Positions 22,754 through 34,400 of a DNA stretch of 64,000 bases are shown piece by piece; positions within the stretch are counted from its first letter, which is position 1; each line of letters opens with the position of its first letter. The notes beneath the pieces were generated by a model. It was not told the origin of the DNA. It was given only the letters and a program-made list of their open reading frames with translations, and did not search any database. The stretch comes from Isoetes taiwanensis (lineage: Eukaryota; Streptophyta; Lycopodiopsida; Isoetales; Isoetaceae), in NCBI GenBank assembly GCA_021234155.1, contig JAJEKV010000002.1, positions 10,656,725 to 10,720,724 on the forward strand, in the 5' to 3' direction. The translations under genes were made by a program, and so were the position numbers.

Positions 22754-23179
22754 TTATGGAAGAGGAACGGGTTTAGCAACACTAGGTTCAGATTGAGGAA
22801 AGGGGCCAACACCAGGATCAGGTTGTCGAAGGGAGCCGGGCCCAGAGCCAGGTTGAGGAAGGGGGCCAACTCCAGGATTAGGTTGTGGAAGGGAGCCAGC
22901 TCCAGAGCCCAGTTGAGGAAGTGGGTCAACACCAGGCAATAAGCCAGGTTGGCCATCTCGAGGTGTAGGAATTGCAGGGTCTTGATTGGGAATGGGCAAG
23001 GGATGTTGAGACAACAAATCGGGTTGGCCATCTCCAGGTGCAGGGAGGATAGGATCTCCATTGGGATTATTGGATGAGAGAGTTTGGGCTAACAAAACAG
23101 GTTGCCCGTTAAGACAGGCCGAACAGGGCATCCGATGGTCGGCAGTGAACAACAACAGGGTACACAGGTTTTTTTGCAA
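22754..23179 (-). CDS. Pro/Gly-rich repeat ORF, hypothetical
   Basis: A 141-codon minus-strand ORF whose second half repeats a ~20-residue unit such as PGVGPLPQPGSGPGSLRQPD two to three times; earlier blocks repeat DGQPDLL/DGQPGLL. The DNA is a ~60 bp degenerate tandem repeat, so the frame could be open by repetition alone. The first residues (KNLCTLLLF) do not make a convincing signal peptide. No family recognised; a cell-wall or pollen Pro-rich protein is only a guess. Confidence 0.3.
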   Translation of the reverse strand: MQKNLCTLLLFTADHRMPCSACLNGQPVLLAQTLSSNNPNGDPILPAPGDGQPDLLSQHPLPIPNQDPAIPTPRDGQPGLLPGVDPLPQLGSGAGSLPQPNPGVGPLPQPGSGPGSLRQPDPGVGPFPQSEPSVAKPVPLP

Positions 23180-23612
23180 CAGCGAAACTGGGTTATCCTA
23201 AACTGTGGGCTTAGCTTTGACGGGCCACCATCACATCCAAAAATCAGGGAAATATCGAAGAGGTCTTGAGCGGTTCTTCTTAAGCGGCTTCAGAAAAATC
23301 GTGCCCTACTTACTGCAATTTCGATTTCCTCCTCTGTTTGTTCATCGGCCTGGTCTTCTCTTGAGTTCCACATTGGTTTTGTTGGTCGATGGCCTTGCTA
23401 TAGTTCTCAGGCATACCGGACAATGGTTTTTTTTTTAAGTGTATTTTAATGATTTGAACCATCGTTTTTTTTTTTAACCAATTTATTTAAAGGTTCCAGC
23501 AATTGTTTTTTTCTAATTAACTTAGTTGATGGTACCCATTGTCTAAAGGCTTCTGTCACTTGCTACCATGGTACTCTAATGTTTCAATTCTCTTCTTGCC
23601 ATCGTGTCCATG

Positions 23613-24995
23613 TTTTTTTTTTTTTTTTTTGAAGGCAAGTTTTTATTAATAATATAATAGATGGTACAAAACCTTATTTAAGACCCCTCAACTGGGCCAA
23701 ATGGGAAGGATTATGCCCAAAAATAGCTATGATGGCATTTAGTACAATACAAAAGCATTCAATACTCTGTATGAACTCCCGCTCAACTTCTTCCCTCCAA
23801 TGGCAGTACTATAGAGGACCACTAACAAGTTCCTAATTCAGTACTAAAGCAAGAGATCCTCCTCTTCCCACGCTAGGAAGTACTACAGAAGTAGGAATTC
23901 TCACTTTCTTGAATTTCTTTATATTATTCCCAATGCCATATAGCTATTTGTTGTCCTCGAGACCAGATCGAAAGATTACAGCGCAAATGCCAAAGCTCAA
24001 TATCCAAAACCAATATCATTTCCTCATACTGACCTGTAAATAGGAGGTACCTGTTTAATCTTGAATCAAGAAACACCTAAAGATCATCCCCGGAAGATAT
24101 AAGTGTAGCAGGGCCGACAGATCAAGCTTCATACCAGCGCGTTAACTTGGCCCAAATCAAACTATCTCAAGGTACTATAGTGGGCACTGAACTCCTTTTC
24201 CAATCTGTACTAAGGGAGATTAGCTCCGCCTCTTCCCTCAAAATAGTGATGGATCAGGCCTCCCCAATGGGTGGTCTGCCTGCACTATCAACTGCCACTA
24301 TACTTACATGGGTTCTTGATGCATATGCGCTCAACTCAGCCATTGAGCCATTCCAAGTCTCCCGCCCTGAAATGCCTGCTTGGTTCCCCTATTTTCATGT
24401 CAGAACTATAGCTCTGATGTTGCATTAGATACCAAACCTCCCTAGCCAGGATAGGGAAAGCAATAAGCACAATGAGCAAGCAGAATATACAGACCAAAGG
24501 CACGCAACCAGCGCGAAGAACCACCTCTGGAAAAACAACTATGTTTGCAATCTTGCTAGAATCTGAAAAGCCTGTGGCAAGCAACACAGAAGCTAGTGGA
24601 AAAGAGCAGATTAAGATCTTGAGAATCGGTAACCTACAGTGGGTGCAGGTCCCATTCCCTAACTGATCTACTAACTCTGTTTTCACAAGCTGAAAGAACA
24701 TACCACAAGCTCGTCATCTTACCAAACAAGACCTCCGGACAGAACACGAAGCATCTATGCTCTGCCATACTCCAAGTCGAATAGGAACTCCGGCTCAGAT
24801 CCACCATTTGGCAGCACCAAGAACCAGCGACCCCAGCTACTCTTGCTTGGAGATGACAGCGGTGCAGCTCCTGCACCCTTCCGGCCTCTTTGTGTAGGCT
24901 GGATCTTCAAGAAACGGGAGGCGGCCATAGCCGCCGCCCTAACCCGCCGCCGCCCTAACCATTTCCTTCAAGCTTGCAATGTGATTATTCTAGCC
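23613..24995 (-). mobile_element. Non-LTR retro-insertion, antisense, with target duplication
   Basis: Read on the minus strand this ~1.38 kb unit starts near 24995 and ends with ATTAATAAAAACTTGCCTTC and a poly(A) tract (the T-run at 23613). CGTGTCCATGTTTT flanks both sides (23603 onwards, running into the T-run, and 24996-25009), a target duplication typical of LINE machinery. Near the 5' end is a GC-rich leader (GGCGGCGGCGGGTTAGGGCG) and a frame MAASRFLKIQPTQRGRKGAG that stops after ~57 codons. No RT domain is visible, so it is an internally deleted LINE or a non-autonomous relative. Confidence 0.7.
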
Positions 24996-25429
24996 CGTGT
25001 CCATGTTTTCCCCCTCAATCCAAGCCTAATAACCGACCCCTAGGAACAATAATGCCTAGCATAAAAACATGGTCTAGAATTCTAAAACCATGGTCTAGAA
25101 TTCTTGCATAGAATGCATGACTCAAGTAGACCCAAAGATCCCAAACCAAGGCTATACCACGACAATGCTCTCAAGCTAGGCATTTCTTACAATATAAAAC
25201 TTCCTTGCACTATGTCGAAAACAAGTTGGGGACAAAAGGCCGCCGCGATAAATTTCTTGTATTTCTAATGGGGATAAGATAATTTTCAAATTTGGTCCAA
25301 ATTTGGTCCAGTTTAACTAAGTGATGAATCTTGTGTAAGAGTGTTGTGTAGCGTCACCCGGTGAAAATACACATTTCCAATAAAGTGGTTAGGGTTTTGC
25401 ACGTTTGCCCTAAAACTTTATCTTCGGCA

Positions 25430-25951
25430 ATGGTGGCCACAGTTTTTCTGCCTCTTGCCATCCTTCATCCTCGCGTTCTGCCCAGGTTCCGTTGCGCTTC
25501 CAAGCTCAATGACCAAAATGATCTTGACGGACCCAGTAGTCTGCGAAAAGAGCTTGCTTTATTGCAAAGCTTGGATGCAAGAAAAACCGATCTGGCTGCT
25601 TCCGACAGTTCCTTAGAAGGTCTAGGCCTGGAAGAAGACATCCGCCGTTTGTCTAAGAAGAGGGAAGTAGAAAAATTGTATGTCAAGCAGCGGGAGGTTT
25701 CTAGTGAAAAGGGCTTGGTCTCAAATTATTTTGAGAAGTTTTTGGTGCTGGACTTCTTCTTTATACTTTTTGCATTGGCTTGGTTTTTAGGAGGATTAGC
25801 TGAAAAATCATTTCTTGACACCTCTACATTGTTAGATGCCTGGTTTCCTCTTTGGCCCTTATTGTTTCAGCCTGCTCTTGGCATCTTCATGGCCAGTGCT
25901 TTGTTTTCTGCTGCTTCTGGGTACTTGACAAGAAAATCACATGCTGACTGA
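25430..25951 (+). CDS. Small predicted plastid membrane protein, hypothetical
   Basis: An intact single-exon ORF of 173 codons from the ATG at 25430 (196 from the in-frame ATG at 25361). I prefer 25430 because MVATVFLPLAILHPRVLPRF looks like a plastid transit peptide: Ser/Arg-containing, no acidic residues. Next comes a charged helical region with LRKELALLQSLDARK and LEEDIRRLSKKREVEKLYVK, then two hydrophobic spans (FLVLDFFFILFALAWFLGG; LFQPALGIFMASALFSAASG). This order recalls small thylakoid or envelope proteins, but I cannot name a family. Codon use and lack of breaks set it apart from the pseudogenes around it. Confidence 0.65.
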   Translation: MVATVFLPLAILHPRVLPRFRCASKLNDQNDLDGPSSLRKELALLQSLDARKTDLAASDSSLEGLGLEEDIRRLSKKREVEKLYVKQREVSSEKGLVSNYFEKFLVLDFFFILFALAWFLGGLAEKSFLDTSTLLDAWFPLWPLLFQPALGIFMASALFSAASGYLTRKSHAD

Positions 25952-26262
25952 GAAGAACTTTTTTATCACAACTCAGTTCTGGTATGTTTTTTTCAGCATT
26001 ATAAAATCTTATCTGCTTCCTTTTCCTTCTTAAGATTAGGGTAATTTTAATATCATTACTGTAAGCATACAGCTTTTTTGTAACTTCTTGCCTATAGAGA
26101 TATCTGTAATTAAATTGTTCCTTCAAGCCAAGTCAGGGAAATGTCTATAATGTGGCATGGACTGTTACAAGCTTGAAATAGAAATGTGAGTGTGCCGTCA
26201 AAATCGTTGCTATTTTGGCAACGGTTTGATTGGTTCCCTTTTTATGAGCTTGGATGTTATGG

Positions 26263-26394
26263 AGAGAATTTGTTTCTCTTTATTGATGAATCAGGGCTCA
26301 ACAAAATGCCTCTTTATTTAAAGTTGTTCTCAGTCCACATTTTTCGTTTGCTTTCTTCTGGTATATAATTTCTTTCACTTCATTATCTTTCCTT
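26263..26394. repeat. 132 bp direct repeat, copy 1
   Basis: Identical by eye to 27214-27345. It lies ~310 bp downstream of the membrane-protein ORF and was probably part of the original 3' region. The two copies bracket an 819 bp insert. Confidence 0.9.
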
Positions 26395-26458
26395 ATCGGA
26401 CTCTTGTATGTAATGGGAGTGTAATTTTTTTTTGCTTATCCTCATTGGAGGTGTACTA

Positions 26459-26532
26459 ATAATTAATTATCAGTACTGGAGGTGTACTGATAATTAATTA
26501 TCAGTACACCTCCAGTACTGATAATTAATTAT
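26459..26532. repeat. 74 bp perfect palindrome
   Basis: The sequence is its own reverse complement from 26459 to 26532, built from ATAATTAATTAT, CAGTACTGGAGGTGTACTG and their mirrors around a central ATAATTAATTAT. The first mismatch is at 26458/26533. Confidence 0.95.
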
Positions 26533-26972
26533 CAGTACTGGTGCAGTATCAGTGTATCTGCAACACAGTCTTCAAAGCCAAGATTGAAGGATGGATGCTC
26601 TAAATCCATGCCATGGCCTGTAGCAGCGCCACTCTTGCTCCTGCTTACGGTCGCCATCGCCCTTAAAACAGCTGATGATCTAAACTAAAACAGATGATCT
26701 AAACTAAAACCGTCTTCAAAACTAATGATCTAACTCTATGCCACGGCCTGGGGCGCCGCTGTTGCTCTTGCTGGCGCCGCCATCAGCCTCTTACCGCCAT
26801 CGCCAATGCTGCGTCTCCTGCTGGCCGGCCATGGCCATCGCCATTGCTGCGCCTCCTTCAAAACCTAAAAAAACAGGGGCAACAAATGTCGACGCAAGGA
26901 AAAAAAAAAGTGATAATTTTTAGGTCCAAAGCCCGATAAGGCGGTTATCGGACTAGCTAAGGCTGATAACCA

Positions 26973-27197
26973 AAAATGCATGACCGAGGCTCTACGTCCG
27001 AGGCCAGATATCTGGCACGTAAGGCCGAGGCCGGCTAAGGCCGAAGGCCAGGCCGAGGCCTTACGTGCCAGATATCTGGCCGAGGACGTAGAGCCGAGGT
27101 CATGCATTTTGGACACGTCAGACGAGGCCCGTTAGGGCCGAGTCTGTACGTGTTTGATAACTGTCGAGGCCCGTTAGGGCCGAGACAAGTTATCAAA
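26973..27197. repeat. CCGAGG-rich foldback element
   Basis: 54 bp arms at 26973-27026 and 27057-27110 (AAAATGCATGACC... to ...GCACGTAAGGCC and mirror) differ at only two pairs and enclose a 30 bp GC-rich loop. Downstream are two copies of the small hairpin GAGGCCCGTTAGGGCCGAG (27124, 27166), the second embraced by GATAACTGTC/GACAAGTTATC. The composition is far more GC-rich than the surroundings. Confidence 0.85.
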
Positions 27198-27213
27198 GTT
27201 GTGACGTCAATAA

Positions 27214-27345
27214 AGAGAATTTGTTTCTCTTTATTGATGAATCAGGGCTCAACAAAATGCCTCTTTATTTAAAGTTGTTCTCAGTCCACATTTTTCGTTT
27301 GCTTTCTTCTGGTATATAATTTCTTTCACTTCATTATCTTTCCTT
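27214..27345. repeat. 132 bp direct repeat, copy 2
   Basis: Second copy of 26263-26394, exactly 951 bp downstream. No TG...CA ends, so not an LTR pair. Confidence 0.9.
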
Positions 27346-30300
27346 GTTGGAAGATAATAGTGTTGATATTTGATAAAAGTTAAGCCGCAGATTCTGATGA
27401 CCATTGTGTTTGGATTAATTCATAAATTAATTCCGGAAAAGAGAAAGTGCGCTCAAGCTTTGCCTATATATCTGAAAGGCTATATATGCTTTATATATGC
27501 TTTATGGTGATCTACTATAGTCACATGAAATAAAATATAAGACTGTCACATTGAGATATGACACCGTTTATGCCTCCAAATAAAAAAATAGGACACATAG
27601 AGTAGAAGTTGTTTTCCACTATAAGGTGTTATTTGTCTTATAAAATAAGACATCAAAATGCTAGTAGAAAACCCAAAAAAAATAAAAAAATAAGATGTCT
27701 TATTTTAATGATATTTTTAACATATGTGACACTGTTTTATTTTTTATCGGGAGAAATTATTGTCTTATTTTTTATCGGGGGAAATTAAGACTCTCTTCCC
27801 TTCAAAGGAGGAACCGAATCTATCCAAACCTAAATGGGACATGTCTTATTTTTAAAAGTCAAGAATTATTTTTTTCTTATTTGCTTATGTGGCCCAATAG
27901 AAATAGCTAAAATATGAGACACCATTTTAGTGAAAAATCACCCTTAATCAACTCATAAATAACAGTTTTGAGTCTAGCTACTACAATCAGCTCTAAGGTA
28001 TCAAATGAAAATTGCCCTTTCAAAACATGTAACTTACAAAAAAAAAAACAAAAATTGTCTAATATCACAGCTTTTTATGTCTTCAAGATTCACTCTAAAG
28101 ATACAAGGATTTATCGCGGCGGCCGTCACCGCTGCTATTTTGTCTTTTTTAGTTTGAGTCTTTAAGAAAAGAGAAGGAATAGTCATTGATATTCCATCAT
28201 GCACACTTCAAATTTCTTTAAAATTGCCTCACACTTCTTAAGCATTACAAAGAACTCATAAAAGATTCACCATAATAACAATGATGCCATTTTCCTAACC
28301 TTATAAGTTTGAGTTTATGCCGATAATGATTTTTGGTTGGAAACACGTGATGTATTCAAGTGCCTAGCATTGTTCAAATGCATTAAAAACGTTCATATTA
28401 TGGCTAGCCATATTCACATGAAGCAGACATCATAGTTTTGAGGCCGGGTGTTGCAGCTACATGCGATCATGACTTTGTAGCTACATACCACTATATAATG
28501 GCCAAAATAACTAAAACATTCCATTAGAAAAACTCAAATGTGTGGAATTTATTTAAAATAGTCTGTTTGTGGGTTCAAAAAAAAGAGAAGTTATATGGAA
28601 TGACACCTTTAATATAAGAAAGATCGATAGAGATACAAAAATAAAATAACTTACAATTTTACAATAATATACCCTAACTTTCAATGACGTGGTCAGCATA
28701 CCCAAGTTTAATACCTTATGAGGCGGGTAAACTTATAAGGTGGGATGGTATGCTTTAATATTGAAGACTTAAACGATTGCATTGCTTAGGGGTATAGTGA
28801 GGGGACGAATAATCTCTTACATGTAGTATCAACAATAATTTGAATTGGATTTGCAAGTTAAAAGACGAATAATCTCTATTAGAAAACTGGCACATCTTCT
28901 TTTGATTCAAAAAAGATATGTGCGCGTTACATCTGTTAAATTCAAATCGTACTTATCTGCACGGCCAGCATCACTGCACTACACTGCCCAAGCTGCTACT
29001 TTTTCTCCAATTTCAGCCGAGCCAGTTAATAAGGGCCTGGAAAACTCACTCTTTTTTGTGAGAACGATGCCAGAGGAAGGTGCAATCTCATAAGTTTTAA
29101 TATGGGAAATCGAGCAGCCAAAGCACCAACAAATGATCATGCAAGAAACTATAGACTCGGCATGAAACTGTAGAAAAATACAGACTGCGGCAGCTAGGGC
29201 TTTGGTTGATTTGCAGCTAGGGCAAAAGAGCTGCAGCGAACATATTCTTCCCTGAAGAATTCTAGTTAGTGCTAGAAAATCAATATACAGAGGCACACAG
29301 GATGGTTGACATGCCCAAAGCTTAAGGCTACAGTTTCTGGAGCTTGAAAGAAGTGCTCAGATATCAAACCGTTGCCGAATCAAGAAATCGAGCTGTGATT
29401 CCATTCTGTCCAAGTCGCTCATAATTACTTGAGTCCAATAATCCACCATAGCAAAGTCGCTCATATTTACTTGAACACAATAATTCATTATGCAAAAGAA
29501 AACTGAGAAACGCCAGCTTGAGGACTTGAATAGACTCAAAGAAACTAAAAATCCTTTTTCCAATTGGCAATTATAACATGTAGATTTTATCTGCGCCTGC
29601 AAATAGATTGAAGCAATTATTTGGTTGAGAAGAAACTTCATGTCTAGACTCCATCCTTACAGGGAAATCAAATCGATCCTGCAGAAAAAATGGCACAAAG
29701 ACCATCTTTGAGGTCATTTGCATATAACATATTTTTGCCGCTAACCCATTGGAAATTAGGATCAAAGAGTGATGAAAAAGTTTGAATCGAGAACTAATCC
29801 AATGTACAGAGCCAAAAAGCCTGAACTTTCATTCTTTCATTCAGCCCAAGCTAAGCATTAATTCATGTCCATTGGTTCTATATTATCATAGAATCTGATT
29901 ATCATAATGCCTGGCAGATTCAAGTGCAACTTTCATGCGCAAATGCCAATCTAAAGGGGACACTTTCAAAGGCTCTGCACTGACATGATATTACAAAATT
30001 TTATGCCAGAATAGCGTCAATAGTGCCAAACACATCTATAGCTTGTGTAGTACAATCGTGAGATTGCACTGCTGGATTTTGCCAGTTGGAATTCTGCCTT
30101 CCATTCCCTTGTGCCTATTCAAAACCCAAAAATTTCCCAAGATTGGACGCTACCGACCTAGCTCAGGAGAAAAATTGCGCCAGTTCAAGCTGATGGACAT
30201 CTACTCCTCCCTTTTATATCAACGAAAAGATGAAACCGACCGATTTCAAAGTTATTTTGTGCTTTTTGAAACTCCAACTCTGTTTTATGGCACCCGAATC

Positions 30301-30581
30301 CAGCCAAAATTGAAAACCCACAGCCACAAGATGCCGGAACCAAAGTATCTGGAGAAGAAGCAAACCACAGGTCCGACTGATTTCACAATATTCTGTACTT
30401 TTCACAACCTCAACTCTGTGCTATGACACTTGAATCCTACCGAAATTTTGAACACCAAGCTTTGATTCAGAACTTAAACCAAAAGGAGTCTTATTTTATT
30501 GCGAGGGATTTCTCCTGCTGTAAAATAAGACAATTAGTTATATTTGAATATACAACTACAAATAAGACGAGTCTTATTTTC
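27346..30581. other. Region without recognised genes
   Basis: AT-rich. The word GTCTTATTTT and its mirror recur at 27527-27860 and again at 30490-30580, where GTCTTATTTTATTGC...TAAAATAAGAC is an inverted repeat. 30255-30440 shows two degenerate copies of a CAACTCTGT...GAATCC block. Minus-strand open frames around 29000-29760 look faintly coding but match no family I know. Confidence 0.35.
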
Positions 30582-30710
30582 AGGTTGCCCCTAGAGGGGC
30601 AAACCCTTGTTTATGTGGGTTTAGGGGCATATTCAAGTATATACCGACATATGCTTGGGATATGCTGGTGACTGCTCCAAACTGGATGCTGCTCGTAAAC
30701 TGGCGGTCAG
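30582..30710. repeat. Dispersed repeat R2, copy C
   Basis: It begins AGGTTGCCCCTAGAGGGGC and ends ACTGGCGGTCAG, same orientation as the copies at 2498 and 7601. It sits about 120 bp upstream of the LINE ORF1 remnant, possibly by chance. Confidence 0.65.
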
Positions 30711-30825
30711 CCCTGCTGCGGGTTGGATCGGATCTGTTTCGATCAGAAGAAACTCCATATAATGCAGCTGAAATAGTTGTGTTGATCCAGTTCCGACCAT
30801 AATATATCGCCCGTCTGTTACAGCA

Positions 30826-31423
30826 TTGCTCACGACAGAATGCAGAGCTTGGATTTGTTTGCCTAGCTCTTGCTCTTCAGATATTGAGAAACAAATGGCA
30901 GTTCTTCAAGAAGGATTGGTAAACATAAATTCAGGTCAAGGTGCCTCTCGAGATGAAAATACAAAAAGGTTAGAATTCTCTCCAGAATGCTCTGATGAAA
31001 TATTGATGGTTCTAGATACTCCAGAACGAGAACATAATCAAATAGAATGTGAATCACCTTCAAGTATTAGTCCAGAGATTTGCACCAATGGTCAGAATTC
31101 AACTATGGCAGCTCATCTTTCCAGGCAAGTACCCTTCCAAAATTCCTCTAAGATAAATTTATTTGATAATTCTATAAATAGAATGTTTGAGTTTATTCCA
31201 GGGGGGGGCATCTGATAGTGAGGATGAGTTAATTTTGGATAGTAACAAGGAAAATGTGGGCAAAAAAAGCTGGGGAGATGATGAGCTATTGAGAGATACC
31301 TTTTTGAAGCCAAAGGCTAAAGCTATGGTTAACTTAATGGACTCTAACACTCCTGCCAACAACACCAGGAGTAAGAAATCTAAGCAAGGCAATAAAAAAG
31401 GGGGAAAAAAGAGAAACATTTGA
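30826..31423 (+). pseudogene. LINE ORF1-like remnant
   Basis: Two overlapping frames (30826-31215 and 31187-31423) meet at a run of eight G's near 31201, the probable frameshift site. The second ends in a basic tail (NTRSKKSKQGNKKGGKKRN) that would suit nucleic-acid binding. The zinc knuckle usual in plant L1 ORF1 is not visible, so the protein is truncated or atypical. Confidence 0.45.
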
Positions 31424-31437
31424 TCCTACCTATCTTG

Positions 31438-34400
31438 TTTCTTATTTCTTTCCTAATGAAGATAGTTAGTTGGAATCTGAGAGGTATTAAGGGTCCTTTA
31501 AAAAGGAGGAGAGCTATCTCCCAATTGAGACAATATAATGCAGACATTATCTTGCTGCAAGAGTTGAAGCTCCCTAAATTTGAGGCCTCCAATCACGGGA
31601 GATTGGATCTACCCAGGTCTTCTTCAATTTGGATTGAAGCTAATGGTACTAGGGGGCTTGGCTATTATTTGGAAAAATCTGCGACACATCTCTTACTGCA
31701 ATAGTGTTTCAAAAATGTGGCGGTGACCTTTTCTTTGAATAACTCCACCATTGGAGTCATAAATGTTTATGCCTCTACTTGTCCCTAAGGAGAGAGAGAA
31801 ACTTTGGCCTCACAATTAATTCTTGGATTTCAAACAACTCCAACATTGGATCCTTCCTTGGGTGATTTTAACAATACTCCTACTTGGGACATGAAGCTTG
31901 GGAATAAAATTAATATGTCTATAACCGAGAGAACTTGTTGGGATAAACTTTTAGTTGACTCATCCATGATTCACATTCCATCCTCTACCTCCATTTATTC
32001 TTGGTCTAATAAGCGTAAAGAAGGGACGAGTTTCTTGTGCTTTAGGCAGACCGATTTTATATCTCTAACCCTCACTTTCGGATCTCTCGGGACAATTGTT
32101 ATGTATCAAGTGATGATGGAACATCTATCTCGACCACCAACCCCAATTTCTTTGTACCAAGCATCCGCTAAGTTCCCAAGGGACATAAACATTCCTTTCA
32201 AACTCAAGCGCTCTCTGCTCCACAATGTTTCTTTTTTCCAGGAGTTTGCTGATTTCTATTCTTCTATTGGCTCGATCTTTCCAAATTCTTCTATGAAGAA
32301 CTTTTATCATAAAATCAAAAGGCTAAAGACCTGGATCAAATCACGGGCCAAAGATAAGCATAAAGCAAAAAATTCGGGAAAAAAGAGACTTAAAAGCAAA
32401 ATGAAAGAAATTAGATCCTTGCTTCAAATCGATCCATATAACCACAATCTTCATGTTGGAGAAGAAATTGTTGAGAATCGATTAAGAATATAGAAGAAAG
32501 GGATGCCGAGGGTTCTCTCCAATTAAATGCAAAATTAAATACAATAGTGAGATTGATCGGGGGCTGCTCAAAATTTTTTTTTAGAGTGGCTAAGTGCGGC
32601 TCCTAAAAATTCCATCAATCGGGTTATTAACAGTTATGGTACTTCTCTCGGTTCTATTCCTCGATATTAAAATTTCTTCTTTGAGAACTACTCCTCTCGC
32701 TCAAAAAGTGATCTTTACACATCTTGAAGTTGTGGACAAGGATAAGTTCATCGACAATCTAGACACTATCTTACCTTATCCAATTGATAATATGGATATT
32801 TCCCTTTACTGCTACCCCAATGAAGATGAGATATATAAAACCTTCTTGAAGTTTTTCAAAAGATAAGTCCCCGCCCGATGGTTTTCCCCTAGAATTTTAT
32901 ATACAATTTTGGGATATTATGAAAAGAGATGTTATCGGGTCTTGTGCATGGATTTTGGAATTCCAATCATCTTCATCCCTCAATTTCTCGCTGGTTTTAT
33001 AACTCTAGTGCCTAAGGTTGACAACCCAAGCTCTTTCTCTGAATGGAGACCAATTTCTCTGACAAATTCATCTTACAAGCTATGTGCTAAAATTATTGCA
33101 AAGAGAATTCAATCTTATCTCCAAAAAAATATCAGTGTCAATCAAACTGCCTTTCTGCCTAATAGATTCATTTTGGATAATTACATCAGTGCCATGGAAG
33201 GCTTACATTGGAACAGAATTTCAAATCAATCTTGCATCCTGTTGAAGTTGGATTTTAAAAGAGCATTTGATCCGGTGAGCTGGGACTTTATTGACCTTGC
33301 TTTAAAAAAGATGGGCTTTCAGGCAAAGCTTATCTCTCTTATACATGGATTAAATTCTATGTCTAATTCTGCTGTGTTGATAAATGGTTCTCCCTCAAAT
33401 TTCTTCCCTTTAGCTAAAGGTGTCAGACAGGGTTGCCCCCTAGCTCCCTATCTCTTTCTCATTGTTCTGAAATGTTGACAAGGAGGTGTGCTTCATTTGC
33501 AAAATTCGGAGTTTTAACTGGTCTGAAACTCCCAAATAATTTGGATTCCCTCACAATATCTCAATATGCAGATGATACCTTTGCTTTCCTGGACTCTAAT
33601 TCCAGAAATGTCAATACTTTCTTGGATCTTATCAAAGAGTTCTCGGTACCTCTGGGTCCATCTTAATTTGGATAAAAGTAAGATTATTGGAGATATTATC
33701 CGACCTTCAATATGTGGCATATATCTGTGCTCAATACCAATCAAGCCTCTAATCTCTTAGGCATGCCACTTTCTCTCAATCACGGTTTAAAAGGTCTCAC
33801 GATCCAATTCTACAAAGGATAAAGAGGAAGGCTGAATAATTATAGAAACTGTCTCTTTTTTGCGTGAAGGACAATTATTGCAAATTACGTCCCTAGCTTC
33901 TTCTCATGTCTATTTCTCCTCGCCCTAGTTGCCCCTAAAGCAATTTATTCTGAGTTGGAGAAAGTAATCCGAAATTTCATCTGGAATGGGTCTCATCTGG
34001 TAAACTGGAACTCAATCTCTAGACCTAAAAATTTGGGAGGTCTTGGATGTAAAAATCTCCATTTACAGGCTTGTTCTCTGGCAGGTAAATATATATGGAG
34101 AACAATTATGGGCAATAATTCTCCTGCCTCCATTTTCATTGCTCATTGGCTGAATATTTCCTATCCTTCTGGTCATCCTTCTATTAAGCATTCACTCCCT
34201 GAATCTGCCTTTATTAATATTCATCCTGCTCCAAATACTTCTCCTTTGATGAGGAATATGATTATGGCCTGGAATAAAATCCACCCTGAGCTGAAGAGAG
34301 ATGATCTCCAAGATGCTACTATGAACACTAGCCTATTTTGGTCACCTATTTTCTCTGATCCACATTCAAAAGTTATGGCTATCAAGCATCCAAAAATTTA

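Noticed and set aside
26263-27345. LTR pair of a small retrotransposon (TRIM)
   Set aside because: The 132 bp repeats lack TG...CA ends, and no PBS, PPT or target duplication is visible.
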